From contig VCJN01001848.1 in assembly GCA_006384855.1 (NCBI GenBank), positions 1-64,000 of the forward strand: DNA of 64,000 nt, written 5' to 3'. The stretch's first letter is position 1; every line of letters begins with the position of its first letter. Source of the stretch: Tetraselmis striata (lineage: Eukaryota; Chlorophyta; Chlorodendrophyceae; Chlorodendrales; Chlorodendraceae). The notes beneath the pieces are model-generated. The model was not told the origin of the DNA, made no database searches, and saw only the letters and a list, made by a program, of their open reading frames with translations. A program made the position numbers and the translations under genes. Shown in pieces: positions 46,701-58,790 of this stretch.

Positions 46701-47701
46701 TACCATTCAGGGTTGGAATGAGGCGATGACCGAATTGCTATGGCCGACCTACGACCGCCGCTGGCGCAAGAGGTCAACTGCTGGGGCAACCTGGACGGAT
46801 GACCCAGGCGACCTGAACTTCAAGTGAAGTAAAATAACTTTACACAAGTGAATTTGATTACGTAACTTGACGTAAAATTCAGCAACTTTAAGCAAACTTG
46901 TCACTTTACGTTAACAGTTTACTTTTACTGTACTTTACCTAAATAGAATAACCGTCAGGTAACTTTTGCCTGATGCTACTTGAGATTTCCCATCCTCTGC
47001 TGAGAAGTATTGTTCGACACCACTTGCTACGGTGATGACTTACTGACGTGGTTGACGAAGTTGTCGAAATGGAAAGGGTCCTGATGCAGCGACTGGCGAG
47101 CAAGGATTACCGGCAGTCTCTAGCTGTAGCCAATATACAGTGGTATGTATCAAGCATCGTCGCGTCAACATTGCCTGCCTGGAAGCGGCAACGGTGCATG
47201 TGAGCGCACAATTCACTTAGCAGCCCATCACCGCATCTAGCCCTACCAATACGGTTGATAGATGATGATCATTTAGGTGATAATCTGATTATACCTCTTG
47301 CAGCTAGCGCTTGCGGTAACAGATGATGACGATGATCATGGGTTATATATACATATAACCCACTGCGTCTATTATCCGCATGGTACTTCCAGTGGTGTAC
47401 TTCGGTGATGTGGCCACGGCATGGCTTTCTATCATGCTATAGAGTAGCCTACCCTATTGGATGCCATATGTTAAGGGATTTTCCCTAATTGAGGCACGAG
47501 ACAGCAACCGCAGGCGCTTTCGCTTGATTGCGGTGCCACGCCTAGGCTTGTCCACTTATCCTAACAGGTATTTAGGGATTGGAAGAGTGTAAGTCGTACA
47601 CCCATCAAGCAGCAATGTGTTTCACATTGTGTATTCACACAGGAGCTGGACTGTATTTAAGGGAGCAAACCTGATATGCTGCTGGCTCCAGAACAGGGTT
47701 G

Positions 47702-47738
<37 letters not shown>

Positions 47739-49000
47739 CCTGTGAACAGCAATCACGCACTTTACAGATTAAGCTTGTTCTGAAAGACCGAAAGTGTGAC
47801 CACGACGACGACGTATTCGGTTTTATTTCGCTCTCTTTGTGTTGAAACCTGCAAGGCGCTATACAATATTCTTCTATTCTCTGTTGTTATCTGTGTTTGA
47901 GTTGTTATTGGGGATTTCACCTTGACATGCTTGTCTAAAAGTGGGAACAATTGCCGGAAACCATTGTACAGTAATAACTGACAGTGTGTTTATGATTTGT
48001 CGTCATCATTTCGTATAGTTCTTTCGTAATGCGTTCGTTGCTCCCTTGTACCACAGCGGCAGTATCAGGAGAATGATGACCGCTACCGTCGCGGATGAAG
48101 GGGGCGACAAATAATGTGACAAGCGTGACATCCGCCGGCGGTGGGCTGGTGTGCTGGGTGTACTTGCAGACGGGCCACTCATACTTGGTGCCTGCTCCCA
48201 CAAGTGCCACAAGTGCCACGCTTGACGACCCATTTCAGAGCATTGTTTAAACGTTTCAATCACAGTAGGGGCATTTAAGTGCACGCCATTTCCGTGCAAC
48301 TCGATCGACCCACGATAAGTCGCTATATGAGCACTTAGCCATGCACTACTATATAAAAGGTTCGCCCCACGGCAAGGAGGCCGCGAAAAGCCCTACTGCT
48401 TGAGCATGCACCAATAATAACAGTAAAAAATGTGCCATGATTTTGCTCCAAAATAAATGGAGCCGATACATAGGGCTTGTCCCGTACTTTGAATCAACTT
48501 GTTTCAGTGCCCTGCACTCGCGGTTGATAGTTGGCACAGCAATGCCGACGTCGTATTAGTACGGCGGCAAAGTGTGGCTCATGGGTATGGCATTGGTGGC
48601 GCAATTTCTGGTTTTGTAGCGCCATCGCCACACACAATGCTTGGGCATAAATGAAAGTGTTCATGGCACGGCTATGCGATGCGGAAAAAATGGGTCTAAC
48701 GCGCTATCACAGCATTAGCCCCAAGCTGCGCGACCTTTGGAAATATGCATGCCGCGGGCACGGCCTCAATGAAACCACTGACATGGGCATGTGGGTTGCA
48801 ACCCCGTACTTGTGTGGAGAGGTGTACGACTGCGCTAGTGTTACTGCCCTGCTGTACTAGCGCATTTGTACACCCCTCATCATGCTGCTGCTTGTGCAAC
48901 TATACTATACTACGAGTAGTAGTAGTAGTAGTAGTATATTAGCATCATCATAAGTATTCGTAGCGCAGGAAAAAGTAGCAACCATGTAAGGGCTACTAGC
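46701..49000. other. intergenic, AT-richer, no confident gene
   Basis: Contains a TTTAC/GTAAA-rich patch at about 46830-46970. Two unassigned frames stand out: minus 47935-48219 (ALVALVGAGTKYEWPVCKYT) and plus 48651-48860 (ISPKLRDLWKYACRGHG). Neither is recognised. A short (AGT)n run lies at about 48916-48938. Confidence 0.35.
47704..47736 (+). repeat. (AC)n microsatellite
   Basis: 33 bp pure AC dinucleotide repeat. Confidence 0.97.
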
Positions 49001-49539
49001 TAAGGCCATTCCGACAAAATGACCTGGTTTAGGTCACACCCCCCTCCATTTTGAGCCCCCCTCCGGTTTGTTTGTAAGCATTTTCTAGTACTTTATGTAC
49101 TGCGGCACACTATGTAATTCATTTTGACATGTGGCATGCACTTCCAACAACAACGCGATGCACCATGCCTCTCCCCCACCCCAACTGCCTATGGTAAGCC
49201 ACCAACATGCGGAGGGGGTGGGAAAATTTTGAGAGAACAAGCGTTGAGTGGTGCCCCGGCGACCCAGTAGAGAGCACCTGGCTGTGCTGCGGGCTTGGTG
49301 CGGCTGTTGTAGTGCTGGTTTTGGATACTAGCTCTGTTGAGAGTCGTCCTGGCAACGCACGAGCGGTCGTGCGGTGCGCTGCGGTGGTCGTTTCATCATT
49401 TCATGTATTTAATTCTTGATTTCGCAGCAAATTTAGCGTGCAACACGCATCGCCGCTTGCTGCCGCCGAGCTGCTGCCCCGCCAGCCCTTTGCACATGCC
49501 GACAGCATACCTACTGGCGCAAGTGATGTCCCGGCGACG

Positions 49540-50904
49540 CATCGGCCGTGCGGTGCTCTGCGGTGACGGTTTCAACACTGGTTTCGGAGCAGTATTTGGA
49601 GCGGCGTTGTGCTGCCCGGCGAGCATTCCGTGTATGGCGGCCCTAGCCCGTCCCCCCCCCCCCCCCCCCCACCAAACTGTTTGTATGTGCTGATAGGTAG
49701 TCATATATATAGTCTAGCGATCCCCAGCGCGAGAACAGATTCTGCGCACTCTAGGGTCGGTGGCATACATGCACTGCCATATTGACTGTGCGGTAAAAAC
49801 TGCGGTGTACGCTACGAAGGGGCAGCAAATATACACTCGGATAGCAATCGCCACGTTTCGAGCTGCAAATCGCACCATGTGCTGGCTCTATATAGTCCAC
49901 TTTGCCACCATGATTTGAGCTGGAATAGCCACCATACTGCGCAGCGTCCGGGCGTTGCGACGACGGTTTCAACATTGATTTCAGAGCATTATTTGGAGCT
50001 GCGTTGTTCCTTGCGAGCATTCCGTGTGTGGGGGGCCTAGCTTCCCCGCCCAAACTGGTTGTATGTGCTGATATGTGGTCATATAAATAGTTTAGCGATC
50101 CCCAGCGCGAGAACAGATTCTGCGCACTCTAGGCTTGGTGGTATACATGCACTGCCATATTGACTGTGCGGTAAACATTGCGGTGTACGCTGGGGAGCGG
50201 CAACAAATATATACTCGGGTAGCAATCGCAACGTTTCGAGCTGCAAATCACACCATGTGCTGGCTATACATAGTCCACTATGCTACCATGATTTGAGCTG
50301 GAATAGCCACCATATTGGGCAGCGTCCGGGCGTTGCGGCGACGGTGTCAGCACTGGTTTCGGAGCATTATTTGGAGCTGCGTTGTTCCTGGCGAGCATTC
50401 CGTGTGTGGGGGCCCTAGCTTCCCCGCCCAAATAGTTTGTATGTGCTGATATGTAGTCGTCATATATATAGTCTAGCGATCCCTAGCGCGAGAACCGATC
50501 ACGCGCACTTTATAGTTGGTGGCATACACGCACTGCCGTATTGTGCGGTAAACACTGCGGTGTACGCTACGGAGCGGCAGCAAATATATACTCGGATAGC
50601 AATCGCCACGTTTCGAGTTGCAAATCACACCATGTGCTGGCTATACATAGTCCACTATGCTACTGTGATTTGAGCTGGAATAGCCACCATATTGGACAGC
50701 ATCCGGACGTTGCGGCGACGATTTCAACACTGGTTTCGGAGCATTATTTGGAGCTTCGTTGTTCCCGGCGAGCATTCCGTGTGTGGGGGCCCTAGCTCCC
50801 CCCCCCCAAACTGGTTATATGTGTTGGTATGTAGTCATATATATAGTCTAGCGATCCCCAGCGCAAGAACCGATCATGCGCACTTTAGAGTTGGTGGTAT
50901 ACAT
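49540..50904 (+). repeat. 378 bp tandem array, left part
   Basis: Units share TCCCAGCGCGAGAAC at about 49722, 50101, 50480 and 50857. Each unit also has TGCGGTAAACA(C/T)TGCGGTGTACGCT, AAATCACACCATGTGCTGGCT and TTTCGGAGCA. The fourth unit is cut at TATACAT (50904) by CACTA copy 2 and resumes at 58553. Confidence 0.88.
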
Positions 50905-50926
50905 CACTGTGAGATTCAGATGTGAC
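50905..50926 (+). repeat. left terminal inverted repeat, CACTA copy 2
   Basis: 22 bp, identical to 3145-3166. Confidence 0.93.
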
Positions 50927-51502
50927 GTAAATGTGCCCTACTGGTGACGAACGACGACATACGGGGACGATACGGGACGGACGAGGGACGTGGATTTCAT
51001 ACCCAGTAGCGACGACTATCGCGCGCGACCTGTAAAGTACTATATGAATTTCTCGTTTCCATAATTTCATCAAATTGATATGCGCACGCGGGCTCGCGTG
51101 TCGCCCGCCGACGCGGAGCACCCGGGCTAAGTACAGGCGGATGTACGCACTCATTGCACATCGCCGCACATCGCTGACCGCACATCGCTGACCGCTGACC
51201 CCGCGGTGTGCGGCGATGTGCGGCACGACGGGCGGAGGTGTGGGCGGATGTAGGTGGTACGGTAGGTGGTAGGCGGTAGGTGGTGTTCGTAGGTGCGCGT
51301 TTTAATGCAGCCGCCCTAACTGCTGATGATTGTGTAACGCCCCAGCACGCGCACGAAGTACGGGGTCGCCTCACGGTCACCGCCGCTCACCGTTGAATCA
51401 AGCGCGGACAGCCGCGCACTCGCATCTGTGTTGCCTGCCGGTGGTGGGTTACATCCACCCCAACTCTCAACCCCCCCCCCCCCCCCGCGCGCGGCAGCAG
51501 GC

Positions 51503-53405
51503 ATGCCGGCAAAGGGATGGATAGCGAGTGTGTCGAAGGATGGCGTTTACACATGCAAGCACTGCCACGGCATCGTGACGGGTAGTAGTGAAAGGACGGC
51601 GCGAGAGCGGCACTTCCTAAAATTCCCGAACTGTAGCCACTCGTTGAAGCGTGCGGCTAAGTTGCGCCGCAAGGCCGCCTTATCACAAGCAGCAGCAGCA
51701 GGGGCGGCAGCAGCAGCAGCAGCAACAGCAGCAACAAGCGCGGCAGCAGGAGTAGCTGCAGCCGTCGGAAACGGCCCGCCGGCGCCGGTCTCGGACGACG
51801 GCGGCTCGAAGGTGGACGATGTGATGGGCGTGGGGGAGGACCCCGTTGGCGAAGACGGTATGGACATCGACGCGCCTGCGTGGCCGCCGGCGGGCGTCGA
51901 ACCCGCGATGAGGGCGTGATATGGAAAGGCGATCCCGGCGACTTCTACATGAAGGTCATCGCCAAGAAGTTCCGGGGAGTATGGCACTACGGCGTGATAA
52001 CCGGCGTCGTTACCGAGTGGGTGTTGGAGGACTACGGCGGGGCGACCCAGTGGCGCGCTGTTTTCGAGGACGGTGACATTGTGGACCTTCTGCGTTCAGA
52101 GGTGAGTGGGCCCGGCCTGCGTGCTGGTGGCACCACTCAACTGCGGTTGTATGGAATCACACGCACCCGCCCGGTCGGCGTGGCAGGTTGTGGAGGCTAT
52201 GGCGGCTGCCCAGGAGCACCCCCCTGTGGATGCGGACGGGGAGGCTCGCTTGGTAACCGTCCATGAAGGCGATGACTTGTCCAGTGAATCACGCACCTTG
52301 CCCGGCGTGCGTTCAACACAACCCGGCTGGCGGAGGCCAAGCAGAACACTGGCTGCCATGGCGTGTGCCATGTGCATGTAGTCCTGGGCTATGTCAGCAT
52401 GATCAACCTCTTCCCCCTCGCGCCGTTCCACCTGTTTTTTTTTGGCTTGGGAAGGGACTTCTGGAGGAAATTTGTCACCGTGCAGGGCCACATTGGATTC
52501 CGAGCTATGAAGCAGGAAGACCGGCGCCAGGCTTTAGTCCCGATACCCAGCAACTTTGAACGCGGGTTGCGCCCTTCGTTTGCAGTGTCCAAGAATCGAA
52601 AGGTACCCCCCCCCCCCCCCCCCCCCCCCGGGCGTGGGCGTGGGCGTGGGCGTGGGCGTGACGGCATTCCCCTCCATGACTGCAGGGTCAGGCAAGGTGA
52701 CGGTGCAGTCCGGCTGGGTCATGGAGGACTGCTTGCACCCCATGGAAACGTTTTCCATTCTTAACGCCGGTCCGCTGCTCGAGGAGGCCCGGGTGAAGGC
52801 GATCATGACCGAGAAGGAGCTTCGCGTCCCGAGGCGGTGCTTGGGCACATGTACAAGCGCATGCAAGGAGCTGCGTGGTTCGTCACGCGGTGGGGGTTGC
52901 AGAATGTGGTGACGGAGGAGGACGGCCCCGAGCGCAAGGCGCAGGTGGACGCGCTCACTAGGGAGGGGAGGACTCGATACCCAGCGCGGCGCCAAGGCGC
53001 GGCGGCCGGGGCAGCGCGGCGCCAAGGCGCGGCGGCCGGGGCAGCGCGGCGCCAAGGCGCGGCGGCCGGGGCAGCGCGGCGCCAAGGCGCGGCGGCCGGG
53101 GCAGCGCGGCGCCAAGGCGCGGCGGCCGGGGCAGCGCGGCGCCAAGGCGCGGCGGCCGGGGCAGCGCGGCGCCAAGACAGCGCATACAGCGGAATCGGCG
53201 GAAAGGGATGCATTATAAGCTGTGGACGGCAGCCGCTGAAAACTATGCGGTCATGCCGCAACAACCCCAGCACTGGCTTCTGGATACCTCTGATTTGGCT
53301 GACGGCGGCGGGCTGCGGGATGCAGGGCCGCATGACTGAGGTGGCGGTGCTGGTGAGCCCGCAGAGTCTGCATGCGGCGGAGGCGGCGCAGCCGCATAGG
53401 CACTA
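51503..53405 (+). pseudogene. CACTA transposase-like gene, copy 2
   Basis: Starts at ATG 51503. The BED-like finger (CKHC...H...NCSH) is kept, and the Ala-rich run is longer than in copy 1. The Tudor-like segment is intact (VFEDGDIVDLLRSE) with a GTGAGT donor at 52102. Further segments start after acceptors at 52187 and 52686. The middle segment reads through where copy 1 lost a base (FVTVQGHIGFRAMKQEDRR). The intron at 52603-52685 opens with GTACC plus poly-C. A ~24 bp deletion after 52820 shortens the helical segment relative to copy 1. Frame changes between segments remain unexplained in both copies, so whether this encodes an active transposase is open. Confidence 0.45.
52983..53175 (+). 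repeat. 30 bp tandem repeat, CACTA copy 2
   Basis: About six units of the repeat described in copy 1, without the interrupting segment. Confidence 0.92.
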
Positions 53406-54116
53406 GACAATGCTCTTAAGCGAGCCCCAATTGTCTGCCCAGCGCCTGCCCCAATGTAACGCACCAGCTTGGCAGCAATTGGCAGCTCTTTTGCCCCCCC
53501 TCCACCCCACAGACACACTACCAATACCAGTTTCTCATCCCGGCGGGCAGTTGATGCGTATACCCATGCTTGTGCGTACGCGGTGCGGGGGGGGGGGGGG
53601 GGGGGGAATCACTATAGCTAAGCTAGTGATGTGAGATATGAGTGCAGCAACAGATATTGTGCAAGATATAATACGATGGCATGCAAGCGGGTCCCCGCTC
53701 TTCCACAATCATTGGCCCTGCTCCCTCTTGCCCCGCCCCCGGTGCCCTTTAGCTGCTCTCAGCATCCCGAGTGGGATGGGCGGGGCAGCGGTTGCTACCG
53801 AGTGAGGCGTAGCATCGTTTGCAGTAGCAACGCAGCCTTTCCGGTGTGACGCCGCCTGGATGTAACCCAGCAGTACGCGCAAAGTGCAAGTGCAAGCTGC
53901 TGATGGCGGGGATCCCGCGCGGGGGGGGGGGGGGGGCAGCGGCTGTGGGATAGGCGCGGCAGCGGTTGCTACAGAGTGAGGCGTCGCATCGTTTGCAGTA
54001 GCAACGCAGCCTTTCCGGTTGCATAGTGTGACGCAGCCTGGATGTAACCCAGCAGTACGCGCAAAGTGCAAGTGTTGCACGTCCGTGTGCCCCACCCAAT
54101 GACATTGCGCCCGACC

Positions 54117-54812
54117 TCACTGACGGCATGTCTCGCTCTCCTTCAGCTCCTGGGCCGTCCGCCGCCTCACCCTGCGCACCCTACCAGCCGCGCGTGCCTT
54201 CTCGGAAGCCTCGGCGGCGCGAGTCGCGTCGTGGAACGCGTCCCTGACATGGCGGAACTCCGCCCTCTTCGTGGCCGTGGTCAGGCAGGGGACTGCCCGC
54301 TGATGGGTCGCCATGCATGGGTACTTGGGGCCGCACAAAGCCGGGGTGCCGTCGCAGCAACACTCCCAGTCCGTCCGTTGGCCGCAGTCCACGCATGACG
54401 GGCGTCCGGCCAGGACACGCACATGATAGTGCATGTGGCCGCCTCCCGCCACTGCTCGTAGTGCTCCGGTCAACATGGCGATGAGCAAGTCGGCATGTCC
54501 CGCAGGTGGCTGCGGGGCGGGTGGCGCGAGCGCAGCCTCGCTCGCCTCGACAACCCCCTCAGCCCGATCAGTCGCCTCGACCACGGCCTCCTCCGCCTCC
54601 TGACGCGGCGCACCAGGCGCATCATCGTCGCCTGGCAGGGCGTCCCCCCCCGCAACGGCGCCGTCGGCGGTGGCCGACGCCGTCGTGGCGGGGTGTTGTG
54701 AGGAGGTGGCCCTAGACATAGGTGGGGCCGGCACCGCCATGTGTTGCTCCACATGCGGTGCGGTTCCTGACGCGACAGCTCCGTCGCACCAGTACCGGCG
54801 CCGGCACCCCAC
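54117..54812 (-). CDS. Cys/His-rich CACTA-borne protein, copy 2
   Basis: Counterpart of 6488-7294. The Cys cluster (CVDCGQRTDWECCCDGTP...LCGPKYPC) is unchanged. Near the C-terminus a few residues are missing in frame (RAAEASEKARAAG). An extra four bases upstream (near 54812) shift the 5' part, favouring a start downstream of that point, such as the ATG before AVPAPPMSRATSS or SRATSSQHP. Confidence 0.5.
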   Translation of the reverse strand: MGCRRRYWCDGAVASGTAPHVEQHMAVPAPPMSRATSSQHPATTASATADGAVAGGDALPGDDDAPGAPRQEAEEAVVEATDRAEGVVEASEAALAPPAPQPPAGHADLLIAMLTGALRAVAGGGHMHYHVRVLAGRPSCVDCGQRTDWECCCDGTPALCGPKYPCMATHQRAVPCLTTATKRAEFRHVRDAFHDATRAAEASEKARAAGRVRRVRRRTAQELKESETCRQ

Positions 54813-55041
54813 GCACGCCTGCTGGGCTTACCACCAACCGGCATGTTTCCTTTGGGAGGCGGTTCATCCGCGTCGGAGGTGAGCGGCGGTGCCTGTGTGG
54901 GTGTGGATACTGCCCGGCCATTAGGGCTCCCGCCGCCTGTCGCTCCGCCGACCCACGCCGCGGCGTGTGCTGCGCCCCGCATAGTCGCCTCGAATATAAT
55001 ATACATGACGCGGGGACGGGGGGGGATTCGTGCGTTTCGTA

Positions 55042-55343
55042 TGTCGGCGGAAAGGCGTGCGAAGCTGCGGCTGGCGAAGGTGGTGGAAGTAAGCGTGGCG
55101 GCGTCGGCGGCGTATTACCGTGCGTGCATGCGTGCGCAACCCCGCGGCAGCAAGCGCCGGACTCGGCGTGTGCCAGCGGCAGAGCTGCGAAGCCATGGAC
55201 ACGGTACGGGATGCCAAGTCTGGCTAAGCAACTGCCGAGGCTGGCGGCTTAACCCCCATGTCCGGCGGTTGAGGGACGGAAAGTGCGTAGAAGTTGATCG
55301 GGAAAGCGGGCATATAAGCCTGGCTATGCTAGGTTCCTATTAA
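55042..55343 (+). CDS. small basic ORF of CACTA element, copy 2
   Basis: 100 codons, same start and stop as 7426-7727 in copy 1, with two or three residue changes. The upstream G tract is much shorter (7 rather than ~20), yet the ORF is unaffected because it starts downstream. Confidence 0.35.
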
Positions 55344-55769
55344 GTAATGGCGGTTTGTGCTAAGTAATTCGTAGGGGTAGACCATGCAGCGCAGGTAGGG
55401 GGCGGTATAAATGAGGCCGGGCACATATACTGCTCCACGAAACGACACTGTCGCACGTGTAGTTGAATAGACGCCCCCCCCCCCCCCCCCCCCGCCGGGT
55501 CGGCCCGCCGGGTCGGCCCGCCGACCCGCCACGGCATGTAATATTTGTCATGCATCGCCGGGGTATGTGTGAGTGGATGCCCCGCCGCCACATCCCCCCC
55601 CCACCCCCCCCCCCCCCCCCCCCATTTACACTTGTGCACTCATTAAGTTTGGGCTGGTTTCGGAGCAGTACATGTACGTATGTATATACATACAATGGAA
55701 CGTAGGACCTGCGCGGAAAGAGGCGGGGCTGGCGGAGTGCGTTGGGGGTGCGTAGAGTAGCGTGTTGGT

Positions 55770-56870
55770 GAGATTCGGGGTGCATCGGACGCCGGATGCC
55801 CATCCACCCAGCGTAAAAGACGCGTAATATTCACACTATATATATTCACACGCAAATGTGTGAAAACCGGACATTCCGTGCCGGATGGGTGGGAATACGG
55901 CGTCCGATGCAGCCAAAACCCCAGCAACACGCTATTCTGTGCACCGCCAATGCACTCCGCCAGCACCGCCTCATTCTCTGTCGATTTCGAAAACGCCTTC
56001 ACATTACCCACCGCTAATTGCAATTGCCACCGTGTAATGTTGTCACGATGTGCGCACACAACAACACTTACTACCGGTTCCGACGCGGATGGAGGCGAGG
56101 CTTGCGGAGTGCGTTGGGGGTGCGTAGAGTAGCGTGCTGCAAATAATTGGGGTGCATCGGACGCCGGATGCCCACCCACCCGGCGTAAAAGACGCGTAAT
56201 ATTCACACTTTATTAACACACAAATGTGTGAAAACCGGACATTCCGTGCCGGATGGGTGGGAATACGGCGTCCGATGCAGCCAAAACCCCAGCAACACGC
56301 TATTCTGTGCACCGCCAATGCACTCCGCCAGCACCGCCACATTCTCTGTCGATTTCGAAAACGCCTTCACATTATCCACCGCTAATTGCAATTGCCACCG
56401 TGTAATGTTGTCACGATGTGCGCACACAACAACACTTACTACCGGTTCCGACGCGGATGGAGGCGAGGCTTGCGGAGTGCGTTGGGGGTGCGTAGAGTAG
56501 CGTGCTGCAAATAATTGGGGTGCATCGGACGCCGGATGCCCATCCACCCGGCGTAAAAGACGCGTAATATTCACACTGCTTTATTAACACACAAATGTGT
56601 GAAAACCGGACATTCCGTGCCGGATGGGTGGGAATACGGCGTCCGATGCAGCCAAAACCCCAGCAACACGCTATTCTATGCACCGCCAATGCACTCCGCC
56701 AACACCGCCTCATTCTCTGTCGATTTCGAAAACGCCTTCACATTATCCACCGCTAATAATTGCAATTGCCACCGTGTAATGTTGTCACGATGTGCGCACA
56801 CAGCAACACTTACTACCGGTTCCGACGCGGATGGAGGCGAGGCTTGCGGAGTGCACTTGCGGTGCACAGA
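55770..56870. repeat. ~360 bp hairpin-unit array, CACTA copy 2
   Basis: Three units start near 55778, 56150 and 56518, each with the inverted pair GCATCGGACGCCGGATGCCC / GGCGTCCGATGC. Within each copy, units resemble one another closely, so homogenisation is likely. Confidence 0.85.
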
Positions 56871-57282
56871 CTAGCGGGAGACTAGACCCATTGTCGCTTA
56901 TTTACAAGCACGGGCGGTGCTGCCAGACCTGATCGTCTACGGCCGATATAATATTCACACTATATTAATATCGGTGCACACCGCCGCACACCGCCGCACA
57001 CCGCCGCACAACGCTGCGCGCGCACATTCGTCGCACACATTATCCCGGATTCACTCGCCGTATCCATTACGCCGTGCTACTTCAACAATAAACATTGCGA
57101 AATTACACCGACACAATGCCGCACCGACTAGCTCTTGACAATACGTGCATATAAATAGTAGTGGCGCAGTGCTCCTCGCCTCCGATTTGTCGTTGACTGC
57201 TGCGGAAGGCGGTCGTCGACTGGGTGTTAGTTTCTCCACCTCGGCCGCCCCCCCCCCCCCCCTTCACCGCTCACAGCGCCAT

Positions 57283-57857
57283 GGCCGACCTCGCCCCCCC
57301 GGGCAAAAGTGGGCGGCGAGCCTTGTTGTCTCGCGTGTCCGCGCCGCCGGCATCGAGGAGGACGAGAAAGACATGAGGAAACGCGTGACAAGGTGGGCGC
57401 GCAACAAAACACTCCATCCTCCGCATTAGCACGCACCCACTCGTGGCTAACTTGTGCCGCGCGCAGGTTCGTCCGGGAGCGCCGTAAGGCCCACCTCAAC
57501 GCCAAGGCTTCCACAGTGCCAGCGGCGCAACTCGTGGTGGCCGAGGAGGCCGCATCCTCAGCCGCTTAAAGGCGAAACGATTGTGGCTTGTTGTGGGTGT
57601 CTGGGCACAGGGGGCGTCCCGACGCGAAGGTAAGGAAGCTCATGGCGGCGTCGTCGACGGCACAGCCTCCCGGGGTGGTGAAGACACTGACGGATGACAA
57701 GAAGCGGAAGAGGCCAGTGAAGAAACGCCGAGGTAAGAAACTGACGGTCGCGGAGTCGGAGGCGGAGTCGGAGGCGCAGGCGGAGGCGGAGGCGGAGGCA
57801 GCGAGATCGTCGAAGCGGAGGGTCCCCCGGGCACGCAAGAACAAGAACAAGCAGTAG
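57283..57857 (+). CDS. Lys-rich CACTA ORF, copy 2
   Basis: Same three segments as 9712-10302. The second reads through (FVRERRKAHLNAKASTVPAA) to a stop at 57569. The last, 57588-57857, has the basic cluster KKRKRPVKKRRGKK and a shorter Ala-Glu repeat. How the segments are joined is uncertain; a GTAAGG donor lies at about 57630. Confidence 0.35.
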
Positions 57858-58530
57858 CCCCCCCCCCCCCTTACCCCCCCCCCCCCCCCAAGGCGGGAGC
57901 GGCTGGCGGCGAGGGGGGGCGGGGGGGGGCGGGGCGGGCGTGGTCCCCCCGCCCCCGCACCCCCCCCCCCCCCCGGGCCACATTCCCCGATGGCAGCTGT
58001 CGCGAACATTGTAATTCAATCATTCTTCGGCAGACCGCTGCCTGCCCCCGCCCTCCCCCTCGCGAATATTTATGTAACGTGAGCACTCTTTGGCGAAACA
58101 TGGCAGCCAAACCGCCCATCTGATGACCTTTGATCGGACGGCTGGCAGGCCCGTTCAGCAGTACTAGCTATAATGTACACAAAATTCCCGAGTGTTACCA
58201 AATACGTACGGCTGCGATTTGCGCTCCCATGTACTAATAGTCGTAGTTATCCACAGGACGACTAGGGTTCGTACTAGATACCCGGTACCGGCTTAATAAA
58301 TATATCGCGTACTACCCGGTACTACGCGGACAACCTTGTACCTTATACGTCAGTGCCATGTAACGCTTGACCGGGCTGGTACGACTACCAGAATGATGAC
58401 AAAAAGGATTTATCGCCCGCCGGCAATAACGCCGGATGTACTCGCACGTAACTGGATGGACGTGCCGCCACCAGCAGCAGCCTTCACGGATAAATAATAG
58501 TCGCTAGTAGTAGTGCTTCGTCACCCGTAT

Positions 58531-58552
58531 GTCACATCTGAATCTCACAGTG
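58531..58552 (-). repeat. right terminal inverted repeat, CACTA copy 2
   Basis: 22 bp, reverse complement of 50905-50926, followed by CAT duplication. Confidence 0.93.
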
Positions 58553-58790
58553 CATGCACTGCTGTATTGTGCGGTAAACATTGCGGTGTACGCTACGAAG
58601 AGACAGCAAATATATACTCGGATAGCAATCGCCACGTTTCGAGTTGCAAATCACACCATGTGCTGGCTATATATAGTCCACTATGCCATCATGATTTGCG
58701 CTGGAATAGCCACCATGTTGGGCAGCGTCCGGGCGTTGCCGTGCGATTTCAGTGCTATACTTGATTTCGGAGCAGCAACAGCCCGGTGGC
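58553..58790 (+). repeat. 378 bp tandem array, remainder
   Basis: Completes the unit interrupted at 50904 and decays after TTTCGGAGCAGCAACAGC (about 58785). Confidence 0.88.

Larger units (their letters stand above)
50905..58552. mobile_element. CACTA-type DNA transposon, copy 2 (7648 bp)
   Basis: Same 22 bp terminal inverted repeats as copy 1. The target duplication is CAT (50902-50904 and 58553-58555). The insertion splits a tandem-repeat unit whose two halves rejoin perfectly across the element (GGTATACAT then GCACTGC...GTGCGGTAAACA), which proves the boundaries. Gene order and orientation equal copy 1. Differences are fewer 30 bp units, shorter homopolymers, a ~190 bp duplication at about 53850-54060, and intact sequence where copy 1 has frameshifts. 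Confidence 0.93.
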